A stretch of 64,000 nucleotides of DNA, taken from NCBI GenBank assembly GCA_046727955.1, contig JBKPDO010000170.1, forward strand, positions 3,652 through 67,651. The letters run 5' to 3'. The translations under genes were made by a program, and so were the position numbers. Shown here piece after piece: positions 1 through 9,192 of the stretch. The notes below the pieces were generated by a model. It saw only the letters and a program-made list of their open reading frames with translations, had not been told where the DNA came from and made no database searches. Source of the DNA: DASVXQ01 sp046727955 (GTDB lineage Bacteria > Actinomycetota > CALGFH01). Within the stretch, counting starts at the first letter, position 1, and the number at the start of each line of letters is the position of its first letter.

Positions 1-141
1 ACTGGAACCTCTTATTATTGCTGCGTTCGTTAAGTCCGGTGCAGAAAGACGGGTTCTGCTGCCCTCGTAACCCGGCGGATGGTGCTCTGACCAGCAACGA
101 TCTGAGGTAGAGCATGTGTACCGCTTTTGAGGAACGTAGCA

Positions 142-551
142 TTAGGCAGGGTCGGACGGCTGCAGAGCCGGAACGACGTCGGTGTGCACGAAGTCGCGCC
201 CCTTGAACAGCAGCGGCTCGCCCGTATCCTTGGCGAGCGCACAGGCGAAGCAGTCACCGAAGTCGAGCCCTGCGGGATGACCACTGCCCTTGCCGAAGTC
301 GCGGTATGCGCGCGGGCGATCCGCGCCTGCTGCTCGGTCACCGGGGCGACCACGATCCTCGCCACGTCGACGAGCTGGTCGAACTGGCGGCTGGCGACCG
401 GGTCTCGGCTGCCATCGATGACCGCGGCCGCCTCCAGCCAGTTCGCCGCGGAGATCTGTCGCTCTGTCGCCTCCTCGATCGCACGCGCCATGACCGGAGC
501 CTCGGTCTCGTCGCGCAGGATCGCGATCAGCGCCGACGTGTCCACGATCAC
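142..551 (-). pseudogene. VapC-type PIN toxin with a frameshift
   Basis: The minus strand from a GTG at 551 encodes a typical VapC N-terminus (IVDTSALIAIL, the first catalytic Asp, then SAANWLEAA). Near 305-312 the reading frame breaks: the family sequence AYRDFGKG continues one frame over and runs to a stop at 142, including GLDFGDCFACALAK with the later acidic residues and LLFKGRDF. VapC enzymes are small RNases that cut tRNA or rRNA when their antitoxin is lost. Here both halves of the PIN fold are present but in different frames, so the gene is either dead or carries a one-base sequencing error. No VapB-like antitoxin is visible upstream (551-660), where a cognate gene would be expected. 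The family call is secure; the inactivation call depends on one indel. Confidence 0.8.
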
Positions 552-659
552 CGCGGCAGCCCGTGCTCGCTCCGTTCAGGCTCAGCGGCGACGGTGGTGG
601 CGCACCAGTCGGGTCGGCGACCGCCGGCCCGGCGTCACCTTCGAGCACAGGGAGACCGC

Positions 660-1262
660 ATGTCCGTCCGGAACCTCCTCCGCCCACCCCGAGGCCGCGC
701 CGGCCCGGTGACGTTGGTGGCCGTGCTGGCCGTCGTCGCGCTGCTGGTCGCTGGCTGTGGCGGCTCCAAGAGCGACTCGTCAGGTGTCGCCTCGGTGAGC
801 GGCAGTGGCGGCCAGGCCAGCGCCACGACGGCCCCAAAGGCCAGCCAGGAGCAGCAGCTGCTCGACTTCACCAAGTGCATGCGCGAGCACGGCGTCAACA
901 TGGCCGACCCGACCGTGGACGCCAAAGGCAACGTGCGGCTGCAGCCGCCCAGTGGCGGCGACCAGCCGAGCCAGGCCACGCTCAATGCGGCCCGCAGCGC
1001 CTGCCAGAAGTACCTCCAAGGCGTCACGCAGGGCTTCACCGCGCAGAACCAGGCGCAGTTCCGCGACTCGCTGCTGAAGTACGCGCAGTGCATGCGCAAG
1101 AACGGCTACGACATGCCCGACCCGAACTTCTCCAGTGGCGCCAACCCGTTCGGCCGCTTCTTCGACGAGCGCACCCAGAACGACCCCACCTTCAAGAAGG
1201 CCAACGCAGCCTGCCAGCAGTACCTCTCCGGGTTGTTCGGCGGCGGAGGAGGAGGATCATGA
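660..1262 (+). CDS. Secreted lipoprotein of an efflux-type locus
   Basis: Starts at the ATG at 660, preceded by a purine-rich stretch (acagggaga). The first 30 residues form a lipoprotein signal with basic residues, a hydrophobic core and the lipobox LVAGC, so the mature protein should be lipid-anchored outside the membrane. The rest contains two copies of a Cys-containing motif (FTKCMREHGVNMADP and YAQCMRKNGYDMPDP), each paired with a second Cys (SACQKYL, AACQQYL), suggesting two disulfide-linked repeats. The C-terminus is Gly-rich. The stop overlaps the start of the next gene (ATGA), so the two are translationally coupled. Lipoproteins of this type commonly precede periplasmic-adaptor and MacB-type permease genes in actinobacteria; the exact function is unknown. 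Confidence 0.8.
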   Translation: MSVRNLLRPPRGRAGPVTLVAVLAVVALLVAGCGGSKSDSSGVASVSGSGGQASATTAPKASQEQQLLDFTKCMREHGVNMADPTVDAKGNVRLQPPSGGDQPSQATLNAARSACQKYLQGVTQGFTAQNQAQFRDSLLKYAQCMRKNGYDMPDPNFSSGANPFGRFFDERTQNDPTFKKANAACQQYLSGLFGGGGGGS

Positions 1263-2521
1263 GCCGTCACCGTGAGCCCCGTCCGGGTGAGCTGGCCGTG
1301 GGGTCCGAGGACGCCGCTCCGGTCCCTTCGTCGGACGGCGAGCAGGCGCCGGTCACAGCGCCGGAGCGGGCGGCCCCGCCGGCAGGGCCGCCGGCGGGCT
1401 CGGCTGACCTGCCCGCACCCCGCCCGCGGCGTCGCCGGGCCCTTGTGGCCGGTGTGCTAGTGCTGGTGCTGGGCGGGGCCGGGGTCGGGGGCTACGCCCT
1501 GGTGGTCGACCGGTCGTCGGGCTCCAGCGCCGCCAGCGCCGCCAAGGCCGTCACTACGGCCGCGGTCAGCCGCGCGAACCTCGTCGACACCGAGCAGGAC
1601 GACGGCTCGCTGGGCTACGACGACCAGCGGACGCTCCGCTCTGGCGTGCGCGGCGTGCTGACCGCCCTGCCCGACGAGAGCGCCACCATCCGCCGGGGCC
1701 AGACCCTGTACCAGGTGGACGACACGCCGGTGACGCTGGTGTACGGCACGTTGCCGCTGTACCGCCCGCTCGCGGCCGGGGTCGACGACGGCCCCGACGT
1801 CAAGCAGCTCGAGGAGAACCTGGACGCGCTCGGCTACGGCGACAACCTCACCGTCGACGACCACTTTTCGTCTGAGACCACCGACGCGGTGAAGACGTGG
1901 CAGGCCGACCGCGGCCTCGAGCAGACCGGCAGGGTCGACGCCACCCAGGTCGTGTTCGTGGGCTACGCGGTGCGCGTCGGCAAGCACCAGGCGGGCGTCG
2001 GCGACCAGGTCAACCCGGGGGCGCCGGTGACCGCCATCTCGTCCACCACCCGTGTGGCCACCGTGGACCTTGCGGAGGAGGTCCAGGTCAGCCAGCCCTC
2101 TGACGCGCTGACCGCCCGCGCGGCCGCCAAGCGCGCGTTCAACTCGCTGCTGTTGGGCCTGGGCGCGGTCGCGCTGCTGGTCGGCGGGGTCGGCATCGCC
2201 AACGTCATGGTCATCTCGGTGCTCGAGCGGCGCAGCGAGATCGGCCTGCGCCGCGCCCTCGGCGCGACCAAGGCGCACGTCCGCACCCAGTTCCTCACCG
2301 AGTCGCTGCTGCTGGCGGTGCTTGGCGGCATCGGCGGGGTCGCGATCGGCGCCGCGGTGACCACCGGGTACGCCGCCAGCCGCGGCTGGCAGGTCGTCAT
2401 CCCCGCCAGCTCGGTCGCCGCCGGCCTGGGTGCCGCGCTGGGGATCGGCGCGGTCGCCGGGCTGGACCCGGCCGTGCGCGCCGCCCGCCTGGCGCCCACC
2501 CAGGCGCTGCGGTCGGTCTAG
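1259..2521 (+). CDS. Fused adaptor (peptidoglycan-binding) / MacB-type permease C-terminus
   Basis: 420 residues in one frame. Residues about 1-57 are a disordered, Pro-rich cytoplasmic tail; 58-85 a single membrane helix; about 90-170 an HlyD/MacA-like adaptor segment (GVRGVLTALPDESATIRRGQ); about 175-226 a peptidoglycan-binding domain (DVKQLEENLDALGYG). At about residue 275 (near base 2085) the adaptor breaks off and the protein continues as the last third of a MacB/FtsX-type permease: GGVGIANVMVISVLERRSEI, the cytoplasmic loop RRALGATKAHV, and two more membrane helices ending DPAVRAARLAPTQALRSV. Normally an adaptor gene is followed by a separate ATPase and a full permease. The end of the adaptor, the ATPase and the start of the permease are all absent here, so an in-frame deletion is the simplest explanation. 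Function of the fusion is doubtful. Confidence 0.8.
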   Translation: MSRHREPRPGELAVGSEDAAPVPSSDGEQAPVTAPERAAPPAGPPAGSADLPAPRPRRRRALVAGVLVLVLGGAGVGGYALVVDRSSGSSAASAAKAVTTAAVSRANLVDTEQDDGSLGYDDQRTLRSGVRGVLTALPDESATIRRGQTLYQVDDTPVTLVYGTLPLYRPLAAGVDDGPDVKQLEENLDALGYGDNLTVDDHFSSETTDAVKTWQADRGLEQTGRVDATQVVFVGYAVRVGKHQAGVGDQVNPGAPVTAISSTTRVATVDLAEEVQVSQPSDALTARAAAKRAFNSLLLGLGAVALLVGGVGIANVMVISVLERRSEIGLRRALGATKAHVRTQFLTESLLLAVLGGIGGVAIGAAVTTGYAASRGWQVVIPASSVAAGLGAALGIGAVAGLDPAVRAARLAPTQALRSV

Positions 2522-2725
2522 CGCCGGGGGAGGAGGCTGCAGGTGAGTGTGAGCCTGGTCATTGCGGCCGCCGCGCTCGCCGGTGAGCTGCTGCTGCCGC
2601 GCCGGTCGGACGACTGACGCGATCCTCGGGATCCTCGGGGCGGCTCTGGCGAGGTCCGCGCGGCCAGGCAACACTGGAAGTGGTCGCGCTATCCAGCGCG
2701 CTATCCGGCAGGCGAGGAGCAGGCA
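2522..2725. other. Intergenic stretch after the fusion gene
   Basis: About 200 bases without a convincing gene. A 24-codon open frame starts at the GTG at 2543 behind a purine-rich stretch and contains one hydrophobic segment (SLVIAAAALAGELLLP). It may be a leftover of the locus deleted next door or chance. The sequence just before the next gene (gcgaggagcaggc) supplies a plausible ribosome binding site for the ABC transporter. Confidence 0.3.
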
Positions 2726-4816
2726 TTGGCGATAGGTGGAGGGTTCGGCGTGGGACGCCGGGCAGGCGTGCAGGAACCGACCGACCGGAGCCTGCGGGCG
2801 ACGGTCAGCGATCGTCGCCTGCTGCGCCGCGCCGCCCGCCTGTTCCGTCCCTACCGGCGGCAGGTGCTGATCGTCACGCTGGCGATCCTGCTGACCGCCG
2901 GCCTCGGCGTGGCCAGCCCGCTGCTGGTCAAGGTGGTCTTCGACCGGGCGCTGTTCGTCCCTGGCGGGCCCAGGATCGGACTGCTGGCCGCGCTGGTCGG
3001 CTCCATGATTGCTATCCCGGTGGTCTCCAGCCTGGTCGGCGTGTACCAGACGTACCTCACCAACTCGGTCGGCCAGCGGGTCATGCGTGACCTGCGCGCG
3101 ACCCTCTACACCCACCTGCAGAGCATGTCGCTGCGGTTCTTCACCGGGACGCGCACCGGCGAGATCCAGTCGCGCCTGGCCAACGACGTCGGCGGCCTGC
3201 AGACCGTGATCACCGACACCGCCTCCAACGTGCTCTCCAACGTGGTGATCCTGCTCTCCACGCTGGTGGCGATGGTGGTGCTGAGCTGGCAGCTGACCGT
3301 GCTGTCGCTGTTCCTGCTGCCGCTGTTCGCCTACCTGACCCGCAGGGTGGGCCAGGCGCGCCGGCAGGTGACCGCGCAGACGCAGGGGGCGCTGGCCGAG
3401 ATGAGCGCGATCACCGAGGAGACGCTGTCGGTCTCCGGCGTGCTGCTCGCCAAGGTGTTCGGCCGCCAGCGGGCCGAGACCGAGCGCTACGCCGACCAGA
3501 ACGAGCGCCTCGCCACGCTGCAGGTGCGCCAGCAGATGATCGGCCGCTCGTTCTTCGCGCTGGTGTCCACGTTCTTCTCCATCACGCCGGCGCTGGTCTA
3601 CCTGGTCGCCGGGCTCACCTACCGCAACGGCGGCCAGCTCAGCCCCGGCACGCTGGTGGCGTTCACCACCCTGCAGGCGCGGCTGTTCTTCCCCATCGGG
3701 CAGGTGCTGCAGATCTCCACCGAGGTGACCAGCTCGCTAGCGCTGTTCGCGCGCATCTTCGACTACCTCGACCTGCACCCCGACATCGTCGACCGGCCGG
3801 ACGCGCGCGCTGTGCCCCCGTCACGGGTGCATGGCGAGGTCAGGCTCGACCACGTCTGGTTCGCCTACGAGCCCGGCGCGGCCGGAGACGGCGACAGGGC
3901 CGCCGCAGGCACAGGGCTGGCCGAGGACGGCGACAGGGCCGCCGCAGGCACAGGGCTGGCCGAGGACGGGAACGGGGCCGCCGCAGGCACGGTGCCCGCC
4001 GGGGACGGCGACGGGACCGCGGCCAGGGACGGCTCGCGGCGGTGGGCGCTGCGGGACGTGGACCTGCGGGTGGAGCCAGGCACGCTGGCGGCGATCGTGG
4101 GCCCGAGCGGGGCCGGCAAGACGACGATCTCCTACCTGATACCGCGGCTGTACGACACCACCCGCGGCCGGGTGCTGCTGGACGACAACGACGTGCGCGA
4201 GCTCACCCTCGCCAGCCTGGCCGACGCGATCGGCATGGTCACTCAGGAGACCTATCTCTTCCACGCCTCTGTGCGGCAAAACCTCGCCTACGCGCGGCCC
4301 GGTGCCAGCGACGACGAGCTCGTGGCGGCGGCGCGGGCGGCCTACATCCACGAGCGGATCATGGAGCTGGACGACGGCTACGACACGGTCGTCGGCGAGC
4401 GCGGCTATCGCCTGTCCGGCGGAGAGAAGCAGCGCCTGGCCATCGCGCGGGTGGTCCTCAAGGACCCGCGCGTGCTGATCCTGGACGAGGCCACCAGCGC
4501 GCTGGACACCGCCAGCGAGCGCATCGTGCAGGCGGCCCTGCAGCCGCTCATGCATGGCCGGACCACCATCGCCATCGCCCACCGGCTGTCGACCATCCTG
4601 GCCGCGGACGTGATCTTCGTGCTGGACCGCGGGCGGCTGGTCGAGCGGGGCAGCCATGCCGAATTGGTGCGCGGGAGTGGCCTGTACCGCAGCCTGTTCG
4701 ACGAGCAGTTCGGCGGTGGGACCGTGGAGGCTCGCTGCGACGACGGTCTGGTCATGAGCAACGGCCAGGTCATCCACTTGCCGGAGCGCGGGGCGGTCAG
4801 CCGGAGAGAACCGTGA
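2726..4816 (+). CDS. ABC exporter, fused membrane and ATPase domains
   Basis: Half-transporter of the MsbA/MdlB type that would work as a homodimer to export lipids, drugs or peptides; the substrate is unknown. Residues about 35-345 form the six-helix membrane domain (starting FRPYRRQVLIVTLAILLTAG). The nucleotide-binding domain follows: Walker A GPSGAGKT (about residue 460), Q-loop MVTQET, signature LSGGEKQR (about 562), Walker B VLILDEATSALD, H-loop AIAHRLST. Between residues about 387 and 433 the linker strand of the ATPase domain is expanded by three and a half copies of a 13-residue Gly/Ala/Asp-rich repeat. The TTG at 2726 gives the longest frame; GTG codons at 2750 or 2768 are alternative starts. 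The 3' end overlaps the end of the convergent mannosidase gene by 20 bases. Confidence 0.9.
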   Translation: MAIGGGFGVGRRAGVQEPTDRSLRATVSDRRLLRRAARLFRPYRRQVLIVTLAILLTAGLGVASPLLVKVVFDRALFVPGGPRIGLLAALVGSMIAIPVVSSLVGVYQTYLTNSVGQRVMRDLRATLYTHLQSMSLRFFTGTRTGEIQSRLANDVGGLQTVITDTASNVLSNVVILLSTLVAMVVLSWQLTVLSLFLLPLFAYLTRRVGQARRQVTAQTQGALAEMSAITEETLSVSGVLLAKVFGRQRAETERYADQNERLATLQVRQQMIGRSFFALVSTFFSITPALVYLVAGLTYRNGGQLSPGTLVAFTTLQARLFFPIGQVLQISTEVTSSLALFARIFDYLDLHPDIVDRPDARAVPPSRVHGEVRLDHVWFAYEPGAAGDGDRAAAGTGLAEDGDRAAAGTGLAEDGNGAAAGTVPAGDGDGTAARDGSRRWALRDVDLRVEPGTLAAIVGPSGAGKTTISYLIPRLYDTTRGRVLLDDNDVRELTLASLADAIGMVTQETYLFHASVRQNLAYARPGASDDELVAAARAAYIHERIMELDDGYDTVVGERGYRLSGGEKQRLAIARVVLKDPRVLILDEATSALDTASERIVQAALQPLMHGRTTIAIAHRLSTILAADVIFVLDRGRLVERGSHAELVRGSGLYRSLFDEQFGGGTVEARCDDGLVMSNGQVIHLPERGAVSRREP
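3887..4025 (+). repeat. 39-bp tandem repeat inside the ABC exporter gene
   Basis: Two identical 39-bp units (3887-3925, 3926-3964), a third diverged unit (3965-4003) and a partial fourth. The unit is a multiple of three, so it adds 13 residues per copy (GDRAAAGTGLAED) without breaking the frame. It lies in a linker that precedes Walker A. Confidence 0.9.
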
Positions 4817-7800
4817 CCGGCACGGCCTCGGTGTAGGCGACGCGGCCGAAGTACATCACCTTGACGAGGGCCCACCAGTGGCTGCCGGGCCGCGCGGTGG
4901 CCGGCGCCCGCACCGCGTACCGCAGCGTCGCCGGCGCCGCCGGCTGAACCGTGAAGCCTCGCGTCCACGGGGTGATCGCCTCCCAGGTGCCGAACGGGCT
5001 GATGAGCTGGGCCTCCCCGCGGATCTCCGAGCGCGCCCGGTTCTCGAGCCAGACCAGGATCTCGCCGCCCTCGCCCGGGGCCAGGCTGATCGCGGAGGTC
5101 TCCAGCGCCACCGCGAGCGGCTCCGACCGCTCCGGATCCTTGCCGGCCTGGCCGACCGTGACCGTTGCCACGTCCTCGAGGGTCTGGCCAAGCTCGTCGC
5201 CGATCCGCGCGGCCAGGAAGTAGTGGCCAGGGGCCGCGCCCGGCCGCGCCCGCACGGCCACGTCGAAGGCGGCGTGCCCACCGGGCGCGAGCTCGTAGCT
5301 GAGGCTCTTGCGTGTCCCGGACTCCCCCGGGTCGGCGACCAGCTCGGGAGGGACCAGCAGCTCGACCGCGCCGGCGGCGGCCCTGACCCCCGCCGCCACC
5401 GTGACCCGAAGCGTCGCGGGCAGGACCAGCCTGGCCGGCGATACGTGCACGCTGACTGGCACGTAGCCGACTGGCGCCGCTCCCTTGTTGTGCAGCCAGT
5501 AGCGGCTGAATACGGGCTGCGCTGGCTCCGCGCCCGGGCCGAGCGGGCTCACGCCCGGGCCGCCAGGCACGGTCAGCGGCCGCGCCACGACAGTGACGGT
5601 GTCGGCCGGGCCGATCCCGAAGGCAATGCCGCCGGCGCCGTCCTCCTCCACGGCGGCTGCGCCTCGGCCCTCCTTTTCCAGCAGGTCGGTGATGGTGGCG
5701 CCGGCGAGGCCGGTGAAGCAGCGGACCCCCACCCGCGCTGGCCGGCCGGTCGACTCGTAGCAGCGGACGGTCAGGCCCGTCGTGGCCACGTCCACCTCAC
5801 CGGAGCGGCCGGAGGCCAGCGGGTTGCCGCGCGGCTTGAAAGCCGTGAGCACGATCTCGGCCGGCTGCACCTCGAGCAGACTCGCGGAGGCCGGCAGCTC
5901 ACCGGGGTGCACGCTGGCGACTCGAGCACGAAGGTCATGGTTATAGGCCTGACCGGCCGCCACGAACCCGGCCCGCCGCCAGTCGCCGGCCCCGGCCACC
6001 AGCGAGTAGTCGAACGTATGGCTCCAGTGCTGCCAGGCGAAGCTGGACCCGTCCGGCGCGGTGCGGCGCGGCGCGTCGAGCCACGTCCCCGACGGCCAGC
6101 CGCTGCAGGAGCGCATCAGCGAGATCGAGAGGGTCCCGTCCGCCTCGGCGACCGAGGACGGCGTGCCGCGGTTGAGCAGGGCAACCGAGTAGTCCTCGAG
6201 CGGCGCGGAGGTGCCATCCAGCCGCGACGGCTGGACGACCGGGCACAGCCACTCCGAGTCCACGGCGGCGAGCTCGCCGATCGCCGCGGCGAGCTCGTCC
6301 GCCGCCACGATCAGCACCGGCAGGTCGCGCGGTCCGCGCAGGTCGGCGCTCGGCACCCACGCCTGCTCGCGCGGCCTGGCCGCCGGCACCCAGACCCGGC
6401 TGCTACCGCGGCGTTCGAGCTGCTTGCGCAACTCCTCCGCGTACGCCGGGTCGGCGTCCTCCAGCACTTGCGCGACGAAGGCGTTGCGCTCAGGGCCGCC
6501 AAGGGCGATCCGCACGTCCGGCAGGTTGGAGTCCAGGTCGAGCGATCCGTACCGCGGCCCCTCTGGCCGCGTGCAGGTGGCAGTCACGCCTCTGCCGGCC
6601 AGCCGGGCGACGAGGTCGCGCACGGCCTCGTGGGCGCCCTCGGGCGCCACCACCTCCGCAACACCGACCGCCAGCACGCTCCGCGGCGGCGCACCGGACT
6701 CGTCGACCAGTGCGACGCGGGCGGTCGAGCCCAGCCCGAACCAGCTCGAGGCGGGATTGTCCAGCGTCCAGGGGTGCTCGGCGGCGTCGGAGCCAGGGAA
6801 GCCGAACGGCCGCCCGACCACGGCATTGCCCACCTCGTAGACGGGCAGGGCCCCCGCGACGTCGAGCGGGAAGCGGACCCGCAGGAGCCGGTCCCGGCCG
6901 ATCGAGCCGTCCACGTGAGTGCGGAAGTCGATGCGCTCCACGCCGTCCCAGAGCAGCACCTCCTGGCTGACCCGCAGCTCGTCGAGTATCCAGGTCGCCA
7001 GCAGCCGGCTGCCGATCGGGCAGCGCTCGACCCGCAGCGCCGACCGCACGCCCGCCGACCCGCGCCGCGGGCCCTTCGGCAGCAGGTGCCACGGGCCTTC
7101 CGACCACTTCGGGTGCGACTCGTACTCGTCGTAGACGACCAGCTCGTTGCCGGCCGCCCCTGAGCGCAGCAGCTCCTTGCCCGCGCGCTTGTCGAGGATG
7201 CTGGCGAGCACGCCGCCGCGCGCGGGGTCCGCCTCGACGCGGAACGCCTCGTTCTCGACCGTGGCTCCCGCCTCCACCGCCCAGCCGCCTTCAAGCGCGG
7301 ACGGACCGGGCACGGCACGGTAGGTCCGATAGCCCAGCGCTGGCACCTCGCCCGCCAGGAACGTGAGGGTGACCTCGGCGAGCGAGCCGTCGGGGCGGTG
7401 GCGCGCGCCCTCCGCGAGCGACGGGACCACCGCTCCCTGGTCGTCCCGCAGCTCGATGCCGGCCGTCCCCGGCTCCGCGAAGCTGAGCCGGACGCTGGTG
7501 AGCCCGTCGCGCGGCCGCGAAAGCGCGTTCACCACGAGCACCGGCTGGCCCTGGCCCGCCGTGTCGACCCGCCCGGCGAGATGGTCGATCGCCGCGGCGC
7601 GGACCGCGTCGCCCAGCTCGTACGCCTCCCGCCAGCCGCCGAGCAGGTCGAGGTAGACCTGGTCGGACTCGGTGCCGGTGATGGCGTCGTGGTGCGCGTT
7701 GAACAGCAGCTGACGCCATGCCTTGTCGAGCGCCTCGGCGGGGAACCTGGCGCCGGCCAGGGCGGCCAGGGTGGCCAGGCGCTCACCCTCCAGGACGGCT

Positions 7801-9104
7801 ACCTCCGCGGCTCGGTTCGCCTGCTTGGTGTCGACGTAGGAGACGTCCTTGCCGGTGTAGACCGGGTTCATGTCGCGCGACTGCGGCGTGAGCCTGATGC
7901 CGCGCTCGGCCGCCTGCAGGCGCACCGCGGCGAAGAACTCGCCTGGCAGGCCGACCTGGAACCGCGGCCACAGGTAGCGCTCGTTCCAGTCGCGGTGGAT
8001 CTCGGTGCACCAGCGGGACGGGATCGCATGGTCGTAGCCGACCGGGAGCATGGTGACGCGGGTGGCGGCCACCGCCTTGAGGTCGCGGAACAGGCGATAG
8101 GCCTCCGCCTCGGCCTCCTCCAGGGTGGCGAGGCTCTCCATGCTCCAGCCGGCGGTGTAGTGGTTGGGCATGTAGCTGGTGAGCAGCCCGCGGCCGCTGG
8201 GCGAGATCCACTCGAACTCGCTCGGGAACTGCATGCGTCGGTTGTCCCCCACGCTGACCTTGGGGCCCCACTGGTGGAACGGGCCCCGCGCCCAGGCGCT
8301 CGAGGTGAGCCCGGCGTCGGCCATGAGCCCCGGGTAGGAGGGGTCGTGGCCGAACACGTCCAGCATCCACGCGGACCGCGGGTCGCCCCCGACCACGCCG
8401 CGCTGGAAGCCGATCCCGTAGACCGCGCTGCGGATGGTGCTCTCGGTGCTGGTGAGATTGGTGTTGGGCTCGTTGTAGTTGCCACCGACGATCTCGACGC
8501 GGCCCTCGGCGATGAAGCGGCGGAGGTCCGCCCGGTCCTCCGGGAAGGCGTCCCAGTGCGGCTTGAGGTAGTCGACCTCGGCGAGCACGAACTTGTAGTC
8601 GGGGTCGCGCCTGGCCGCGTTCAAGTGGGCGCGCACAAGGTCGAACGCGGTCCGGACCTCTGGGTACCGGACGCGCTCCGCCGCGGGGATGTCGTACCAG
8701 GCCTCGGTGAACGCCCCCTGCGTGTTCCACCACACCGGGTCGTAGTGGAAGTGGGACACCATCAGCATCGTCCAGCCGGGGGCGACCACCTCGATCTCGG
8801 CCGGCGCGCTGTAGCGGGACCGCTCGCTCTCGGCGATCACGGTGACCTGCCTGGAGGTGCCCTCCGCGTAGGCCGGGTCCACCGCCACCGGCACCTCCAC
8901 GACGCGCTCCGCACCTGGCTCCAGGTCGCCGACCCGTACAGGCTCTGGAGTCCGCACGCCAGCGCCCTCGACCCGCACCGTCACCGGCAAAGGCTCCCGC
9001 ACCATGCCGGCGCCCTGGTTGACCAGGGTCACGCGCGCCACCTGCAGGGGCTCGCGCTCGCCGCCCACGAAGAGGTCCGTCCAGGCCACGTCGCCGACCT
9101 GCAT
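4797..9104 (-). CDS. GH38 alpha-mannosidase-like glycoside hydrolase
   Basis: A 1435-residue protein starting at an ATG preceded by AAGGAG. An N-terminal immunoglobulin-like stretch (residues about 1-110, NPCBM/NEW3-like) comes before the GH38 catalytic domain. Zinc-site motif SHFHYDPVWW lies near residue 117 and the nucleophile region MLDVFGHDPSYPG near 243, with further GH38 features (GGNYNEPNTN, FNAHHDAITGTESDQVYLD). The C-terminal half contains the beta-sandwich domains of the family plus two more NEW3-like repeats. There is no obvious signal peptide, so a cytoplasmic enzyme acting on imported mannosides or glycans is likely. The protein is longer than a typical bacterial GH38 (about 850-1050 residues) because of the added domains. 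It is divergent from an aldo/keto reductase gene, with which it may share a promoter region (9105-9192). Confidence 0.9.
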   Translation of the reverse strand: MQVGDVAWTDLFVGGEREPLQVARVTLVNQGAGMVREPLPVTVRVEGAGVRTPEPVRVGDLEPGAERVVEVPVAVDPAYAEGTSRQVTVIAESERSRYSAPAEIEVVAPGWTMLMVSHFHYDPVWWNTQGAFTEAWYDIPAAERVRYPEVRTAFDLVRAHLNAARRDPDYKFVLAEVDYLKPHWDAFPEDRADLRRFIAEGRVEIVGGNYNEPNTNLTSTESTIRSAVYGIGFQRGVVGGDPRSAWMLDVFGHDPSYPGLMADAGLTSSAWARGPFHQWGPKVSVGDNRRMQFPSEFEWISPSGRGLLTSYMPNHYTAGWSMESLATLEEAEAEAYRLFRDLKAVAATRVTMLPVGYDHAIPSRWCTEIHRDWNERYLWPRFQVGLPGEFFAAVRLQAAERGIRLTPQSRDMNPVYTGKDVSYVDTKQANRAAEVAVLEGERLATLAALAGARFPAEALDKAWRQLLFNAHHDAITGTESDQVYLDLLGGWREAYELGDAVRAAAIDHLAGRVDTAGQGQPVLVVNALSRPRDGLTSVRLSFAEPGTAGIELRDDQGAVVPSLAEGARHRPDGSLAEVTLTFLAGEVPALGYRTYRAVPGPSALEGGWAVEAGATVENEAFRVEADPARGGVLASILDKRAGKELLRSGAAGNELVVYDEYESHPKWSEGPWHLLPKGPRRGSAGVRSALRVERCPIGSRLLATWILDELRVSQEVLLWDGVERIDFRTHVDGSIGRDRLLRVRFPLDVAGALPVYEVGNAVVGRPFGFPGSDAAEHPWTLDNPASSWFGLGSTARVALVDESGAPPRSVLAVGVAEVVAPEGAHEAVRDLVARLAGRGVTATCTRPEGPRYGSLDLDSNLPDVRIALGGPERNAFVAQVLEDADPAYAEELRKQLERRGSSRVWVPAARPREQAWVPSADLRGPRDLPVLIVAADELAAAIGELAAVDSEWLCPVVQPSRLDGTSAPLEDYSVALLNRGTPSSVAEADGTLSISLMRSCSGWPSGTWLDAPRRTAPDGSSFAWQHWSHTFDYSLVAGAGDWRRAGFVAAGQAYNHDLRARVASVHPGELPASASLLEVQPAEIVLTAFKPRGNPLASGRSGEVDVATTGLTVRCYESTGRPARVGVRCFTGLAGATITDLLEKEGRGAAAVEEDGAGGIAFGIGPADTVTVVARPLTVPGGPGVSPLGPGAEPAQPVFSRYWLHNKGAAPVGYVPVSVHVSPARLVLPATLRVTVAAGVRAAAGAVELLVPPELVADPGESGTRKSLSYELAPGGHAAFDVAVRARPGAAPGHYFLAARIGDELGQTLEDVATVTVGQAGKDPERSEPLAVALETSAISLAPGEGGEILVWLENRARSEIRGEAQLISPFGTWEAITPWTRGFTVQPAAPATLRYAVRAPATARPGSHWWALVKVMYFGRVAYTEAVPVTVLSG

Positions 9105-9192
9105 CCTCTATCTCCTTTGCGTGACCCTCCTCCGGCTCCGGGTCACCAGTACCATACCCAGTTGTCCGTATCGCCTGGAGGGAGTCTCACCA

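Noticed and set aside
2543..2617. 24-codon gene after the fusion gene
   Set aside because: Too short and without homology to support; mentioned only as part of the intergenic stretch.
7398..9003. Long plus-strand open frame opposite the mannosidase gene
   Set aside because: It is Arg/Ala/Gly-rich with no motif, and a direct antisense of a well-conserved coding region; typical for very GC-rich DNA.
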